Assembly: GCF_029051885.1 (NCBI RefSeq)
Contig: NZ_JAIDKI010000075.1
Span: 1 to 36,186, forward strand
Origin: Muribaculum sp.
GTDB lineage: Bacteria; Bacteroidota; Bacteroidia; Bacteroidales; Muribaculaceae
Direction: 5' to 3'
Length of the DNA: 36,186 nt
The notes beneath the pieces are model-generated. The model was not told the origin of the DNA. It saw nothing but the letters and a program-made list of their open reading frames with translations, and did not search any database. The position numbers and the translations under genes were made by a program. Below are positions 9,211-17,747 of the stretch, one piece after another. How positions within the stretch are numbered: the stretch's first letter is position 1; each line of letters starts with the position of its first letter.

Positions 9211-10392
9211 TTATTCGAGACTGATGATATCTTCAGGCGAACCGGTTATGCATTCAAGGCCGCCGGAGGTTACGATATATGTATTCTCAATACCTACCGC
9301 GCCCACTCCGGGTACGACAAATTTCGGTTCGAGGGCGATCACATTATGCTCCTGCAATATGTCGCGGCTGCGCGGCGCGATTACCGGCAACTCATTGATT
9401 TCGATGCCTACGCCGTGGCCTATGAATCCGGCTTTCTGGGTATATCCCATAAAGTGTCTTTCAAGCCCGGCCGCTTTTACAATCTCGATAGCCTTTTCAT
9501 ACATGTCGGAGGCCTTGGCCCCCGGGCGACCCATCTTCTCGAGTTGGCGGCATATGTCTATCGAACACCGGTGGGCACGTATGGCCTCTTCGGTCAAATC
9601 GCCGTATGAGAATACGCGTGTCATGTCGGTCATATATCCTGTAAAGTTGCCGTTGGCATCTACCATTACCGACATTCCTGGTTTTATTATTGAGCCGTCG
9701 GCTCCGACAGGGAGCGAGGGATCAAGGCCGGCACCTCCCATGGCGAAATCATAGGGAGTGGGGTTGTCGGCATTGTTACCGGCAAGCACGTTGGCCATAA
9801 ACAGTTCCATTGAATCGCCCGATATGCGGAACTGTCCGAGGCATCCCTCCAGACGCGATATGCGCTCAATCTCAATCTGAAGCTCGATATCAGTCATTCC
9901 CGGATGGAAAATGTGGGGGATGCGGCTGTATACCCTTGAGTGCTTTACTCCGGATTGTCTGAGCTGCACTAACTCGAAGTCGGTCTTTACAGCACGGGCC
10001 TCGCGCATTATCTTTGAGGCGTCGGCAATTGCGCATTCCGGGAAAACCGCTTTGAGTCGCTCGATAGTGAGGTATGGCGTTACGGCAAGTTCAAGTCCCA
10101 GAGTGCCAGGCAATGTATATCCTAGAGAGGCCAATTCTGCCGGAATCAGCTCGGGCTTATGGATATAGCGCACATTATCGCCTTTAAGTCCTTCGGGACG
10201 GCGTACAAAGTATATCGGATTGCCCTTGGCGGGGATGTATACCCATCCGCTTATGACTCGTCCGAGGGTGTAGTATATGTTGGTGTTGTCGGTAATCAGT
10301 ATCGCATCGATGGCCCGGTCGGCAATCATCGATTGTATCTTTGATATTCGGCGGCTGATTTCGTCAACCGGAGTGAGAGCATGTAATTCCAT
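9211..10392 (-). CDS. M24-family Xaa-Pro aminopeptidase-like metallopeptidase
   Basis: A 393-residue protein with an N-terminal creatinase/prolidase-like domain (residues 1-140) and a pita-bread M24 catalytic domain. The five dinuclear-metal ligands are visible: two Asp in VMVDANGNFTGYMTDMTRVF, His in GFIGHGVGIE, Glu in IALEPKFV and Glu in VGIENTY. It is cytosolic, with no signal peptide, and probably removes N-terminal residues next to proline from peptides. It starts 27 bp after gldH in the same direction, so it is probably in the rny-PSP1-gldH transcript. The exact substrate (Xaa-Pro dipeptides or longer peptides) is not decidable here. Confidence 0.9.
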   Translation of the reverse strand: MELHALTPVDEISRRISKIQSMIADRAIDAILITDNTNIYYTLGRVISGWVYIPAKGNPIYFVRRPEGLKGDNVRYIHKPELIPAELASLGYTLPGTLGLELAVTPYLTIERLKAVFPECAIADASKIMREARAVKTDFELVQLRQSGVKHSRVYSRIPHIFHPGMTDIELQIEIERISRLEGCLGQFRISGDSMELFMANVLAGNNADNPTPYDFAMGGAGLDPSLPVGADGSIIKPGMSVMVDANGNFTGYMTDMTRVFSYGDLTEEAIRAHRCSIDICRQLEKMGRPGAKASDMYEKAIEIVKAAGLERHFMGYTQKAGFIGHGVGIEINELPVIAPRSRDILQEHNVIALEPKFVVPGVGAVGIENTYIVTSGGLECITGSPEDIISLE

Positions 10393-10419
10393 AGAAGGTT
10401 GGAGTAAAATGCGTTATTC

Positions 10420-10887
10420 TTAAGGAACGAGCATTATGCCTAAATGTTCGATATCGGTAATGGTGTCGGCCCGCATTATGTGGCGTATGGTTATTGAGTC
10501 GCCCCGGAGCAGGCGTAGCGCGGTGGGGAGTGTGTCGGAAAACTGGTAGGCCGCTCCGAACCCCTGTCCTTTCCATCGGCCGTAGATATCGGCCAGCACG
10601 CAGTTGATTGTGTCGCGTGTCGTCACTCCGTCGTTGCCATTCCTGGTAAGCTCAAGCCAGACATTGGAATATGGATATCCGTTGGTGTGTCTCAGCGATA
10701 CGATGAGGTGACCGTTGGCGATAGAGTCGGTCATGCTCTCTGTCGAGAACCCGATTGTGTCGCCATACGCCCATCCGTCGGCAGGGAGCTGCCTGAATTC
10801 GCAGTATGCCACATCATTGCCGCCACAAGCCCACATAATGAGCATTGTGGCGGCAATGGCAATGAGTTTGCATGTATGTCGTTGCAT
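10420..10887 (-). CDS. gldH: GldH-type lipoprotein
   Basis: A 155-residue lipoprotein with a signal peptide and lipobox ending in MWAC (Cys21), followed by GGNDV. The body matches the GldH pattern: YCEFRQLPADGW near the start, the YPYSNVWLEL strand, DT.....LAD.YGRWKGQGFG and a beta-rich C-terminus ending near HLGIMLVP. In Flavobacterium, GldH is needed for gliding. Homologues are common in non-gliding Bacteroidales, where the role is unknown. No other gld or por gene is in the window. It lies 53 bp after the PSP1 gene and 27 bp before the M24 peptidase gene, so it is embedded in a housekeeping run. Confidence 0.82.
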   Translation of the reverse strand: MQRHTCKLIAIAATMLIMWACGGNDVAYCEFRQLPADGWAYGDTIGFSTESMTDSIANGHLIVSLRHTNGYPYSNVWLELTRNGNDGVTTRDTINCVLADIYGRWKGQGFGAAYQFSDTLPTALRLLRGDSITIRHIMRADTITDIEHLGIMLVP

Positions 10888-10940
10888 GATAATTTATAGC
10901 ATGTTTGACGATTGGCGGCAGTAGCCTGTGACTGTATGTG

Positions 10941-12431
10941 TCACTCCTGTTTCTGTTGAGACTGCTGGGGTTGCTGCTGTTTGGGCTGCTTTGGCTGACG
11001 AGGCTGCTGGCGCTGTTTGTTGGGTTGCTGGCGCCGGTCGTTGCCTTTGTCGCTGCGAGGCGGCTTTTGAGGAGCATCCTGTGGCTGTTGAGGCTTGGAC
11101 TGCTGGTTTTTGTCCTTTGGCTGCTGATTGCCGCCTTTGCGGTCGTTGGCTTTTGGGGGACGCTGCTGTTGTCCTTCCTTGGCTTTGGGCTGCTGTTGTC
11201 CGTCTTTTGCCGGTTGCGGTTTCTTCTTTTTCTTCTTCTTGGTCTTGTCAAACCTTGTGAGGCTGTCCTGCCCTACGAGGTCGACGAAATCTTTCTTCGG
11301 CTGAGGCTTTTCGGAGCCTTCCGGAATCAGAGACAACGGCTTTTCTCCGGCTTTGTTGAGGGCGATTACCTCGAATGCCCGTTTTGCCGTGATTGTCACG
11401 AGGTTGGCGGCCATCTGTTTGTCGGTAGAGTAGGTAATCTCTCTCTTGAATATGTCGGTCTTGAAGTGGAAATAGGTATTGTCGGCTGTTTCCAGTCTGA
11501 TATCCTTTGAGGGCATCTGTCTTACGCTCTCGACATATGTGTCGACCTCGAAGTTGAGGCAGCATTTGAGTTTGGCACACTGTCCGGCCAGCTTCTGAGG
11601 GTTGAGCGAGATGTCCTGAAAGCGTGCGGCGCTTGTGGCCACGCTCACGAAATTGGTCATCCATGTAGAGCAGCACAGCGGACGTCCGCATGGTCCTATC
11701 CCGCCAATGCGTCCTGCTTCCTGGCGCGCGCCAATCTGCTTCATCTCGATACGTACTCTGAAAGTCTCGGCGAGTACCTTGATGAGTTTGCGGAAATCGA
11801 CACGCTCGTCGGCGATGTAATAGAAGATAGCCTTGTTTCCGTCGCCCTGATATTCGACATCGCCGATTTTCATGTTGAGATTGAGATCCTCGGCGATTTT
11901 ACGGGCTTTTATCATCGTGTCGTTTTCACGAGCTTTGGCCTCTTCGTATTTTTCAATGTCGGAAGGCTTTGCCTTTCGGAATATTCGCTTTATCTCGGCG
12001 TCACGCTTCAGACCGGATTTTTTCATCTGTAGCGCTACGAGGCGTCCGGTAAGGGTGATTTCTCCGATGTCGTGTCCGGGAGAAGCCTCTACCGCAACAA
12101 GGTCGCCCTTTGCGATGTCGAGTCCGGTAGTATTTCGGTAATATCCTTTGCGGGTATTTTTGAACTGTACCTCAACGATATCGAAGTCGGCGTATCCTCC
12201 GGGGATGTCGTCGAGCCAGTTGTGGCAGTGGAGCTTTCCGCGCGGGGCTTTCCGGCAGGAGTCGCATCGGCGGGGTACCGGCGTATATGCCGGTACCGGA
12301 TGCGTCTCTTCTGCTTCAGCCCGGGATTGCTCCTTTGCCTCAGCCGAAATATCTGCGCCGTCATTGGCTACAGGAGTTGGGATGTAATCCTCCTGCGGCG
12401 TTGCGGGTATGTTTTCGTTTTCGGTGTTCAT
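10941..12431 (-). CDS. PSP1 (RicT-like) domain protein with a basic disordered tail
   Basis: A 496-residue protein. After an acidic N-terminus (1-60) it has a Cys-containing segment (RRCDSCRKAP) and the conserved HNWLDDIPGG. The PSP1 core, about residues 80-330, includes VEVQFKNTRKGYYRN, RVDFRKLIKVLAETFRVRIEMKQIGARQEAGRIGGIGPCGRPLCCSTW and the cysteines CAKLKCCLNFE. Cysteines of this kind bind an Fe-S cluster in the Bacillus RicAFT complex. The last 100 residues are almost only Lys, Gln, Pro, Arg and Asn, so they are disordered and probably bind RNA. Its ATG shares one base with the RNase Y stop codon. Bacillus RicT (YaaT) is an RNase Y partner, so the coupling suggests the same job here; that is inference. 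Confidence 0.9.
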   Translation of the reverse strand: MNTENENIPATPQEDYIPTPVANDGADISAEAKEQSRAEAEETHPVPAYTPVPRRCDSCRKAPRGKLHCHNWLDDIPGGYADFDIVEVQFKNTRKGYYRNTTGLDIAKGDLVAVEASPGHDIGEITLTGRLVALQMKKSGLKRDAEIKRIFRKAKPSDIEKYEEAKARENDTMIKARKIAEDLNLNMKIGDVEYQGDGNKAIFYYIADERVDFRKLIKVLAETFRVRIEMKQIGARQEAGRIGGIGPCGRPLCCSTWMTNFVSVATSAARFQDISLNPQKLAGQCAKLKCCLNFEVDTYVESVRQMPSKDIRLETADNTYFHFKTDIFKREITYSTDKQMAANLVTITAKRAFEVIALNKAGEKPLSLIPEGSEKPQPKKDFVDLVGQDSLTRFDKTKKKKKKKPQPAKDGQQQPKAKEGQQQRPPKANDRKGGNQQPKDKNQQSKPQQPQDAPQKPPRSDKGNDRRQQPNKQRQQPRQPKQPKQQQPQQSQQKQE

Positions 12432-13975
12432 TATTTTGCAAAACTTACCGAACGGGTTTCACGGATTACGGTAATCTTGACCTGTCCGGGATATGTCATT
12501 TCGGTCTGGATGCGCTTGGCGATTTCGGCGGAGAGCTTTTCGGTCTCGGCATCGTCGATTTTGTCGGCACCTACAATCACACGGAGTTCGCGGCCGGCCT
12601 GGATGGCGTAGGTCTTTATTACTCCGGGGTATGATAGCGCGAGCTGCTCGAGGTCGTTGAGGCGCTTGATATATGCCTCAACAATCTCACGGCGTGCACC
12701 GGGACGTGCACCTGAAATCGCGTCGCATACCTGGACGATAGGAGCGAGCAGCGACTGTTGCTCGATTTCATCGTGGTGAGCTCCGATGGCGTTGCATATC
12801 TCAGGCTTCTCTTTGTATTTTTCGGCAAGTTTCATGCCAAGGAGAGCATGGGGCAGTTCGGGCTCTTCGTCGGGCACTTTGCCTATGTCGTGCAGCAGGC
12901 CTGCGCGACGTGCTTTCTTCGGGTTGAGTCCGAGTTCGGAGGCCATTATGGCACAGAGGTTGGCTGTCTCGCGCGAGTGCTGCAGGAGGTTCTGTCCGTA
13001 GCTTGAGCGGTATTTCATCTTTCCGACAAGTCGGATAAGGTCGGGATGCAGGCCATGTATGCCGAGGTCGATGGCTGTGCGCTTTCCGGTCTCGATTATC
13101 TCTTCTTCAATCTGGTGGCGCACTTTTGCCACTACTTCTTCGATGCGTGCAGGGTGTATGCGTCCGTCGGCTACAAGCTGATGGAGCGCAAGGCGTGCTA
13201 TTTCGCGGCGCACGGGGTCGAATCCGGAGAGTACAATTGCCTCGGGGGTGTCGTCGACGATGATTTCTATGCCGGTGGCGGCTTCAAGCGCGCGGATGTT
13301 GCGTCCTTCTCGACCGATGATGCGTCCTTTTATTTCGTCGGAGTCGATATGGAATACTGTGACAGAGTTTTCGATAGCAGTCTCTGTGGCAACACGCTGG
13401 ATTGACTGCACGACTATGCGCTTTGCTTCTTTGTTGGCAGTGAGCTTTGCATCGTCCATTATGTCGTTGATGTAGCTTTGTGCCGCAGTCTTGGCTTCGT
13501 CGCGCAGGGATTCAATCAGCTTTTCCTTGGCCTCTTCGGCAGATAGTCCTGAGATGTGTTCGAGAGTGTCCTGTGCGGTGCGTGTGAGTTTGTCAAGTTC
13601 TACGCGCTGGCTTTCGAGCATTGCGGCCTGTGCGTCGAGGTTGGCTTTGAATGTCTCGTTTTCGTTGCGCTTGCGTGCGATGTCGCCCTGCTGCTGGTTG
13701 AGCTGTATCTCGCGCTGTTTCAGTCGGGCTTCATTCTGCTGTACCTTTGCCATGCGCTGGTTGGCTGCCTTGTCGGCTTCGGCTTTTATGTGGAGTTCTT
13801 CTTCGCGAGCTTTGAGCAGCTTCTCCTGCATCAGCATGTCGGCTTCTTTCTGGGCTTCCTCTATTATGGTTTTCGCTTTGCTTTTAGCTGAGGAACGCTG
13901 TATTGCGGTCATTACTGCAATTCCGATTATGAATGCGCCAATTCCGCATACGAGCCCTAATACGAGTGGGGTCAT
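12431..13975 (-). CDS. rny: Ribonuclease Y
   Basis: A membrane-anchored endoribonuclease that starts mRNA decay; 514 residues is close to the family length. In order: a TM helix ([21 protein letters not shown], about 4-24), a long coiled coil rich in Glu, Ala, Lys and Gln (30-190), a KH RNA-binding domain with the GxxG loop ([15 protein letters not shown], about 213-227), and an HD domain with its metal ligands ([24 protein letters not shown]). The start at 13975 gives the expected short periplasmic N-terminus. The stop overlaps the PSP1 start by one base. Upstream is a 285-bp gap after zapA that may encode a structured RNA. Confidence 0.96.
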   Translation of the reverse strand: MTPLVLGLVCGIGAFIIGIAVMTAIQRSSAKSKAKTIIEEAQKEADMLMQEKLLKAREEELHIKAEADKAANQRMAKVQQNEARLKQREIQLNQQQGDIARKRNENETFKANLDAQAAMLESQRVELDKLTRTAQDTLEHISGLSAEEAKEKLIESLRDEAKTAAQSYINDIMDDAKLTANKEAKRIVVQSIQRVATETAIENSVTVFHIDSDEIKGRIIGREGRNIRALEAATGIEIIVDDTPEAIVLSGFDPVRREIARLALHQLVADGRIHPARIEEVVAKVRHQIEEEIIETGKRTAIDLGIHGLHPDLIRLVGKMKYRSSYGQNLLQHSRETANLCAIMASELGLNPKKARRAGLLHDIGKVPDEEPELPHALLGMKLAEKYKEKPEICNAIGAHHDEIEQQSLLAPIVQVCDAISGARPGARREIVEAYIKRLNDLEQLALSYPGVIKTYAIQAGRELRVIVGADKIDDAETEKLSAEIAKRIQTEMTYPGQVKITVIRETRSVSFAK

Positions 13976-14260
13976 GATATGGTTAAGTGTTAGATAAATA
14001 ATTAATTATATAAATACAGCAAGCACCATCGCAGACAATGCCATGCGGAGTTTCCGTGACCGGACTGTCTCCGCAGGGTAGTGTATAGCGTGGTGCTGGC
14101 ATGTGGTCAACTCTCTCGTGGGTTGGCCGGGAAATGTGATGAGCCTTTCCAGGATAAGGCTTCGGGTGGATGGCTTTTGCCGGATTGCAGATGAGCCGTT
14201 GTCCCTGGCCTTTATCTGGCGGTGCATATCGGAGCTATGATTCTTTGGCCGATAGGCTGA
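13976..14260 (-). ncRNA. Candidate structured RNA between zapA and rny (6S RNA-like by position)
   Basis: A 285-bp gap with no credible gene. On the minus strand a 76-nt hairpin (14022-14097) forms from AGCACCA/TGGTGCT plus CGC/GCG, then an open internal bubble (12 nt against 11 nt), then a perfect 7-bp stem TGCGGAG/CTCCGCA around an 18-nt loop. Two more small hairpins lie upstream (AGCCTT/AAGGCT; GGCCAAC/GTTGACC). A stem-bubble-stem shape is typical of 6S RNA, and ssrS lies next to zapA in Escherichia coli. No separate promoter box is seen, so it would be processed from the zapA transcript. The exact ends and identity are uncertain. Confidence 0.45.
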
Positions 14261-14557
14261 TTATTTTATGTCGAGGAGTATTTTGTCGAGTGTTTCCTCA
14301 AAGGAGGCGAGGTGGCGTTCCACCTCTTCATTCTTGCGATACTCCTGTATGTAAAGTCGGGCAAAGTAGATTGCTGTCATTGCGAGCACATCGGAGTCAG
14401 ACTGGTCGGCGGCCTTATCGTCCATCCATTTTGCCCATACATGGTTGACAAAATATTCGGCTTGTCTTACCTCTTCTTCTTCTTCGCCGAGCGACACAGC
14501 CATGCGCAGGGGGCGCTGGTTGGCCACTTTTATTGTAATATTCAGTTTATCTTTCAT
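14261..14557 (-). CDS. zapA: Cell division protein ZapA
   Basis: A 98-residue cytosolic protein of the ZapA family, which cross-links FtsZ filaments at the division ring. The N-terminal beta-rich head is KDKLNITIKVANQRPLRMAV. It is followed by EEEEEVRQAEYFVNHVWAKW, the ZapA region corresponding to the end of the head and start of the helix, and by a long C-terminal helix (AMTAIYFARLYIQEYRKNEEVERHLASFEETLDKIL) that would form the tetrameric coiled coil. It starts 4 bp after the 97-residue coiled-coil gene, so the two are almost certainly made together. Confidence 0.85.
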   Translation of the reverse strand: MKDKLNITIKVANQRPLRMAVSLGEEEEEVRQAEYFVNHVWAKWMDDKAADQSDSDVLAMTAIYFARLYIQEYRKNEEVERHLASFEETLDKILLDIK

Positions 14558-14561
14558 TGCA

Positions 14562-14855
14562 TCAGTCGGATAAGTCGGAGATGCACTTATCGATTTCCCG
14601 CACCAATCTGGATATCACAGCACGGCTACGCTCGACATCGGACCGCGAAGGTATAGCCGTAGTCACTACCGTCAGGTAGTCAATCTGCCGTGTAAGAGTC
14701 TCGACTTGTTGGCGTAGCTCTCTGACAGTCGACTGTAGTTCCGCGATACGAGCGTCGGCAGCCCTCTTTTCGCTGAGCAGTGCGTTGTAGCGGTCGGTAA
14801 GCCCCAGTGTCTTACGTGATACGCGCTCAAGCCTCTCTTGCAAATCGGTTGCCAT
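14562..14855 (-). CDS. Small coiled-coil protein paired with ZapA
   Basis: A 97-residue protein with no signal peptide. Residues 1-60 form an uninterrupted heptad-rich helix (LQERLERVSRKTLGL, LLSEKRAADARIAELQSTVRELRQQVETLTRQIDYL). A short break with Pro (AIPSRSD) and a second helix (VERSRAVISRLVREIDKCISDL) follow. It is the first gene after a good promoter and lies 4 bp before zapA, so a division-related partner of ZapA, analogous to but not demonstrably homologous with ZapB, is a reasonable guess. I do not recognise a named family. Confidence 0.75.
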   Translation of the reverse strand: MATDLQERLERVSRKTLGLTDRYNALLSEKRAADARIAELQSTVRELRQQVETLTRQIDYLTVVTTAIPSRSDVERSRAVISRLVREIDKCISDLSD

Positions 14856-14871
14856 TTAATCCAAATTTCCA

Positions 14872-14901
14872 CAAATTTACAATAAAAATTCCGATATGCA
14901 A
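14872..14901 (-). promoter_or_regulatory. Promoter of the coiled-coil/zapA/rny run
   Basis: On the minus strand, TTG, 19 bp, then TAAATTTG, a full match to the Bacteroidetes -33/-7 arrangement, 16 bp before the start codon of the 97-residue gene. Confidence 0.7.
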
Positions 14902-14991
14902 CATTCTGTTGGCAAAAAGCGCGCTTGTGGAGTGAGAAAAATTATAATAACGGATGGTGGCATTGTATATACGTTCATACATAATGATATG

Positions 14992-16404
14992 TCAGAGTAT
15001 AGGACTCAGGAGCCTTACCATGGATTCTTTGGCTTTCTGGGCTTTCGGACGTTTTTGCCATGTGCCAGGATGGACACGCTCTGACAGGGCTATGTCTTCG
15101 AAAAATATGCGTGTCATCTCCGCATTGATTTCCTGGGAATATACCATGACGTTGCTTTCGAAGTTGTGCTCGAAGCTGCGGAAGTCGAAGTTGGCCGATC
15201 CGACTGATGTGAATTCGTCGTCGATAATGACGGTCTTGGCATGAAGCATTCCGGCATTGTAGAGGTATACCTTTACTCCCGAGCGCAGACATTCCTGCAC
15301 GTATGAGAATGACGCGTATGTAAGTATCGTGGAATCGCTTTTTGCCGGAATCATTATGCGTACATCGACTTTTGCAAGTGCTGCGGCCTGCAGTGCCCTC
15401 AGCAGTGAGTCGGTGGGCAGGAAGTATGGCGTCTGTATATACACTCTGCGACGGGCGTTGGCTATGGCTTTGTGAAAGAGCATGGCGATGTTGCTCCAGT
15501 GGCTTGTCGGTCCGGATGTCAGCAGCTGTATGCCTGCTCCTTTGTGGTGTTCCTGTCGTGTCGACGGGGTGTCGAGAATGAGCGGTTGGCCCATGAACGA
15601 CCAGTCGACCGCCACTGCGTATTGAAGCGCTCCGACTGCCGGGCCCTCGACGCGCAGATGTGTGTCGCGCCAGATGCCCTGTCCGGGCCCGTCGATATAG
15701 CGGTCGGCGATATTCATGCCGCCTACATATCCTATCAGCCCGTCGATTACGGCGAGCTTTCGGTGGTTGCGCCAGTTGACTCGTGTGGCAAAATGTGGGA
15801 ATGTTACTCTAAAGAATGGGTGGACTTCGACGCCTGCGTCCTGCATCTGACGGAAGAATCGGTTGGGGGTATGGAGTGAGCCGATATGGTCGTAGATGAG
15901 GCGTACTTTCACACCCTCGCGGGCCTTGCGCATCAGGGCGGCGGCTACGGTAGTGCCGATGGTGTCGTCTTTGATTATGTAGTATTCCATCAGCACGTAG
16001 CTGCGTGCGGCATCGATGTCGGCGAGAAGGGAGTCGAATTTGGTGCGGCCGTCGGTGAAGATGTCTATTTTGTTGCCCGGATAATATATCGCACCCTGTA
16101 GGGTCTGGGCCATGCGTATCTGCTGGTGGCTTTCCGGAGTGAGCGGGAGCGACTGTATGTCGACAGGGGGGTATGATTCCTGGCGGCGCAGGCGACGGCG
16201 GTTGCGCCTTGTAATCATACGCGTGTTCTTCAGAGAGCGCCCGAAGAATATGTACAGCACGACTCCGAATACGGGCACCATCAGCAACACCGTAATCCAT
16301 GCGAGAGATTTTACGGGATTGCGGTTTTCAGAGAGTACGACAGCTATAAGGCTGACTATTGTACCGGCATATGCTGCAATAAGGACTATGTAGTACCAGG
16401 CCAT
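14992..16404 (-). CDS. cls: Cardiolipin synthase (phospholipase D family)
   Basis: Membrane enzyme that joins two phosphatidylglycerol molecules into cardiolipin and glycerol. The 470 residues have two N-terminal TM helices (about 3-25 and 33-54, the usual PLDc_N module), a basic stretch (RRNRRRLRR) and two PLD domains. Each carries an HKD motif: HRKLAVID at 214-221 with GGMN after it, and HAKTVIID at 388-395 followed by GSANFDFRS. It is a single gene between the rplI terminator and the end facing the coiled-coil gene, with only a partial box (TACCTTG) upstream. Some family members act on phosphatidylethanolamine instead; this cannot be told from sequence alone. Confidence 0.94.
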   Translation of the reverse strand: MAWYYIVLIAAYAGTIVSLIAVVLSENRNPVKSLAWITVLLMVPVFGVVLYIFFGRSLKNTRMITRRNRRRLRRQESYPPVDIQSLPLTPESHQQIRMAQTLQGAIYYPGNKIDIFTDGRTKFDSLLADIDAARSYVLMEYYIIKDDTIGTTVAAALMRKAREGVKVRLIYDHIGSLHTPNRFFRQMQDAGVEVHPFFRVTFPHFATRVNWRNHRKLAVIDGLIGYVGGMNIADRYIDGPGQGIWRDTHLRVEGPAVGALQYAVAVDWSFMGQPLILDTPSTRQEHHKGAGIQLLTSGPTSHWSNIAMLFHKAIANARRRVYIQTPYFLPTDSLLRALQAAALAKVDVRIMIPAKSDSTILTYASFSYVQECLRSGVKVYLYNAGMLHAKTVIIDDEFTSVGSANFDFRSFEHNFESNVMVYSQEINAEMTRIFFEDIALSERVHPGTWQKRPKAQKAKESMVRLLSPIL

Positions 16405-16487
16405 CCTCGGAAGCGGGTATTGTAGTGTTTTGGTTTGACGGCCACAAGGTAACGAATTTTGAGGAGAGGAGATTGCTGTGAAGTGTT

Positions 16488-16528
16488 AAAAAATGCATAA
16501 AGGCCATAGCGCTGGCTATGGCCTTTAT
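16488..16528 (-). terminator. Terminator of the rpsF-rpsR-rplI operon
   Basis: A perfect 14-bp stem (ATAAAGGCCATAGC/GCTATGGCCTTTAT) with a 4-nt loop. On the minus strand it is followed by GCA and a run of six T. It lies about 20 bp after the rplI stop. Confidence 0.88.
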
Positions 16529-16548
16529 ATCATATGCGGAGGATTCCG

Positions 16549-17007
16549 TTATGCTTCTGCTGTTTCGGCAACGACTTCGAAAGGAATCTCTACACTTACT
16601 TCCTTGTGGAGCTTTACAGTGCAGGTGTACTTTCCGAGGGTCTTTACGGCGTCTTTTACAACGATAATCTTGCGGTCAACGTTGTGTCCGAGCTTAGCGA
16701 GGGCTTCGGCAATCTGGAGAGCGCCTACAGAGCCGTAGATGGTGTCGTTGGCACCGGTCTTGGCTGCGATGGTGAGGAGCTCTACGCCCTGGAGAGCTGC
16801 GGCAGCAGCTTCGGCGTCGGCCTTGATCTGAGCGAGCTTGTGGGCGCGCTGGCGCTGGTTCTCGGCGAGAACCTTGAGGGCGCTCTCAGTGGCGATGACA
16901 GCCTTTCCCTGGGGGATGAGGTAATTGCGGCCGTAGCCGTTCTTTACTTCTACGACATCATCCTTGTATCCAAGGTTAGCGATGTCTTCTTTTAATATGA
17001 TTTTCAT
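16549..17007 (-). CDS. rplI: 50S ribosomal protein L9
   Basis: A 152-residue protein with the canonical L9 N-terminal domain (MKIILKEDIANLGYKDDVVEVKNGYGRNYLIPQGKAV), a long charged linker helix and a C-terminal domain (GSVGALQIAEAL...KTLGKYTCTVKLHKEVSVEIPFEV). It binds 23S rRNA at the base of the L1 stalk. It is the third gene of the rpsF-rpsR-rplI operon, 26 bp after rpsR, and is closed by a strong terminator. Confidence 0.98.
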   Translation of the reverse strand: MKIILKEDIANLGYKDDVVEVKNGYGRNYLIPQGKAVIATESALKVLAENQRQRAHKLAQIKADAEAAAAALQGVELLTIAAKTGANDTIYGSVGALQIAEALAKLGHNVDRKIIVVKDAVKTLGKYTCTVKLHKEVSVEIPFEVVAETAEA

Positions 17008-17033
17008 ATGTGATATTGCTACTTGGGTGAGGA

Positions 17034-17303
17034 TTATTTCATCAGGTCGGTAACGTAGGGGAGCAGAGCCAGATGACGGGCACGCTTTACGGCCTGGGCT
17101 ACGCGGCGCTGGAACTTGAGGGAAGTACCTGTGATACGGCGGGGAAGGAGTTTGCCCTGCTCGTTGAGGAACTTCTTGAGGAATTCGGGATCCTTGTAGT
17201 CAATATACTTGATGCCGCTGCGTTTGAAACGGCAATATTTTTTCTTCTTTACGTCTACCGACAGGGGAGTGAGGTAGCGGATTTCTGATTGTGCTTGTGC
17301 CAT
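17034..17303 (-). CDS. rpsR: 30S ribosomal protein S18
   Basis: An 89-residue protein with the S18 hallmark segments: [63 protein letters not shown]. It forms a heterodimer with S6 on the platform of the small subunit. Only a few bases separate it from the rpsF stop, as expected for subunits made in equal amounts. One cysteine remains in KKKYCRFK. Confidence 0.98.
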   Translation of the reverse strand: MAQAQSEIRYLTPLSVDVKKKKYCRFKRSGIKYIDYKDPEFLKKFLNEQGKLLPRRITGTSLKFQRRVAQAVKRARHLALLPYVTDLMK

Positions 17304-17306
17304 TGT

Positions 17307-17678
17307 TTAGTCCTCCTTTGCTTCTACGGTTTCTGTTGCGTTGGTCTTGGCGCTGCGGAGCGAGCGGCGCTTAGCTGCGTACTCTGCTGCATACTTGTCG
17401 AGGCGGAATGTGAGCCAGCGGAGCATGCGCTCGTCGCGGCGGAACTGTGTCTCGAGCTTCTTGATGGTAGTGGGTTCGGCGTCGAACTCGATGAGGGTGT
17501 AGAAGCCGGTCGACTTCTTCTGAATGGGGTAGGCGAGCTTGCGCAGGCCCCAGTTCTCTTCGTTGACAATGGTACCGTTGGCGCTTGTGATCACGTCCTT
17601 TACCTTGTCTACCGCTTCCTTCATCTGAGCATCAGACAAAACGGGAGTTAAAATGAAAACGGTTTCGTAATGATTCAT
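17307..17678 (-). CDS. rpsF: 30S ribosomal protein S6
   Basis: A 123-residue protein beginning [25 protein letters not shown], with the conserved [28 protein letters not shown] and the [16 protein letters not shown] segment. The C-terminal tail is charged and low in complexity, common in this phylum. It is first in the operon, with a strong promoter 40 bp upstream. The short leader contains CCGACA and a small ATTATT/AATAAT hairpin. Whether this serves S6:S18 autoregulation is not clear. Confidence 0.97.
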   Translation of the reverse strand: MNHYETVFILTPVLSDAQMKEAVDKVKDVITSANGTIVNEENWGLRKLAYPIQKKSTGFYTLIEFDAEPTTIKKLETQFRRDERMLRWLTFRLDKYAAEYAAKRRSLRSAKTNATETVEAKED

Positions 17679-17717
17679 GATTGTGAATTATTAAATAATG
17701 TGTCGGAAAAACGACTG

Positions 17718-17747
17718 CAAAGGTATGAAAATTTCCGGATGCGGCAA
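17718..17747 (-). promoter_or_regulatory. Promoter of the rpsF operon
   Basis: On the minus strand, TTTTG, 19 bp, then TACCTTTG, a full Bacteroidetes promoter with a start point about 33 nt before the rpsF ATG. Confidence 0.75.

Noticed and set aside
11000-11260. Possible CRISPR-like or tandem repeat
   Set aside because: The repetition comes from Gln/Pro/Lys codons in the PSP1 tail and has no constant repeat or spacer length.
10938-11510. 190-residue Leu-rich plus-strand ORF that looks like a membrane protein
   Set aside because: It is the antisense of the Gln/Pro/Lys-rich tail of the PSP1 gene; CAG-rich codons read as CTG on the other strand.
14006-14227. 73-codon ORF in the zapA-rny gap
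   Set aside because: It spans the sequence that folds into hairpins and has no protein-like features; an RNA is the better explanation.
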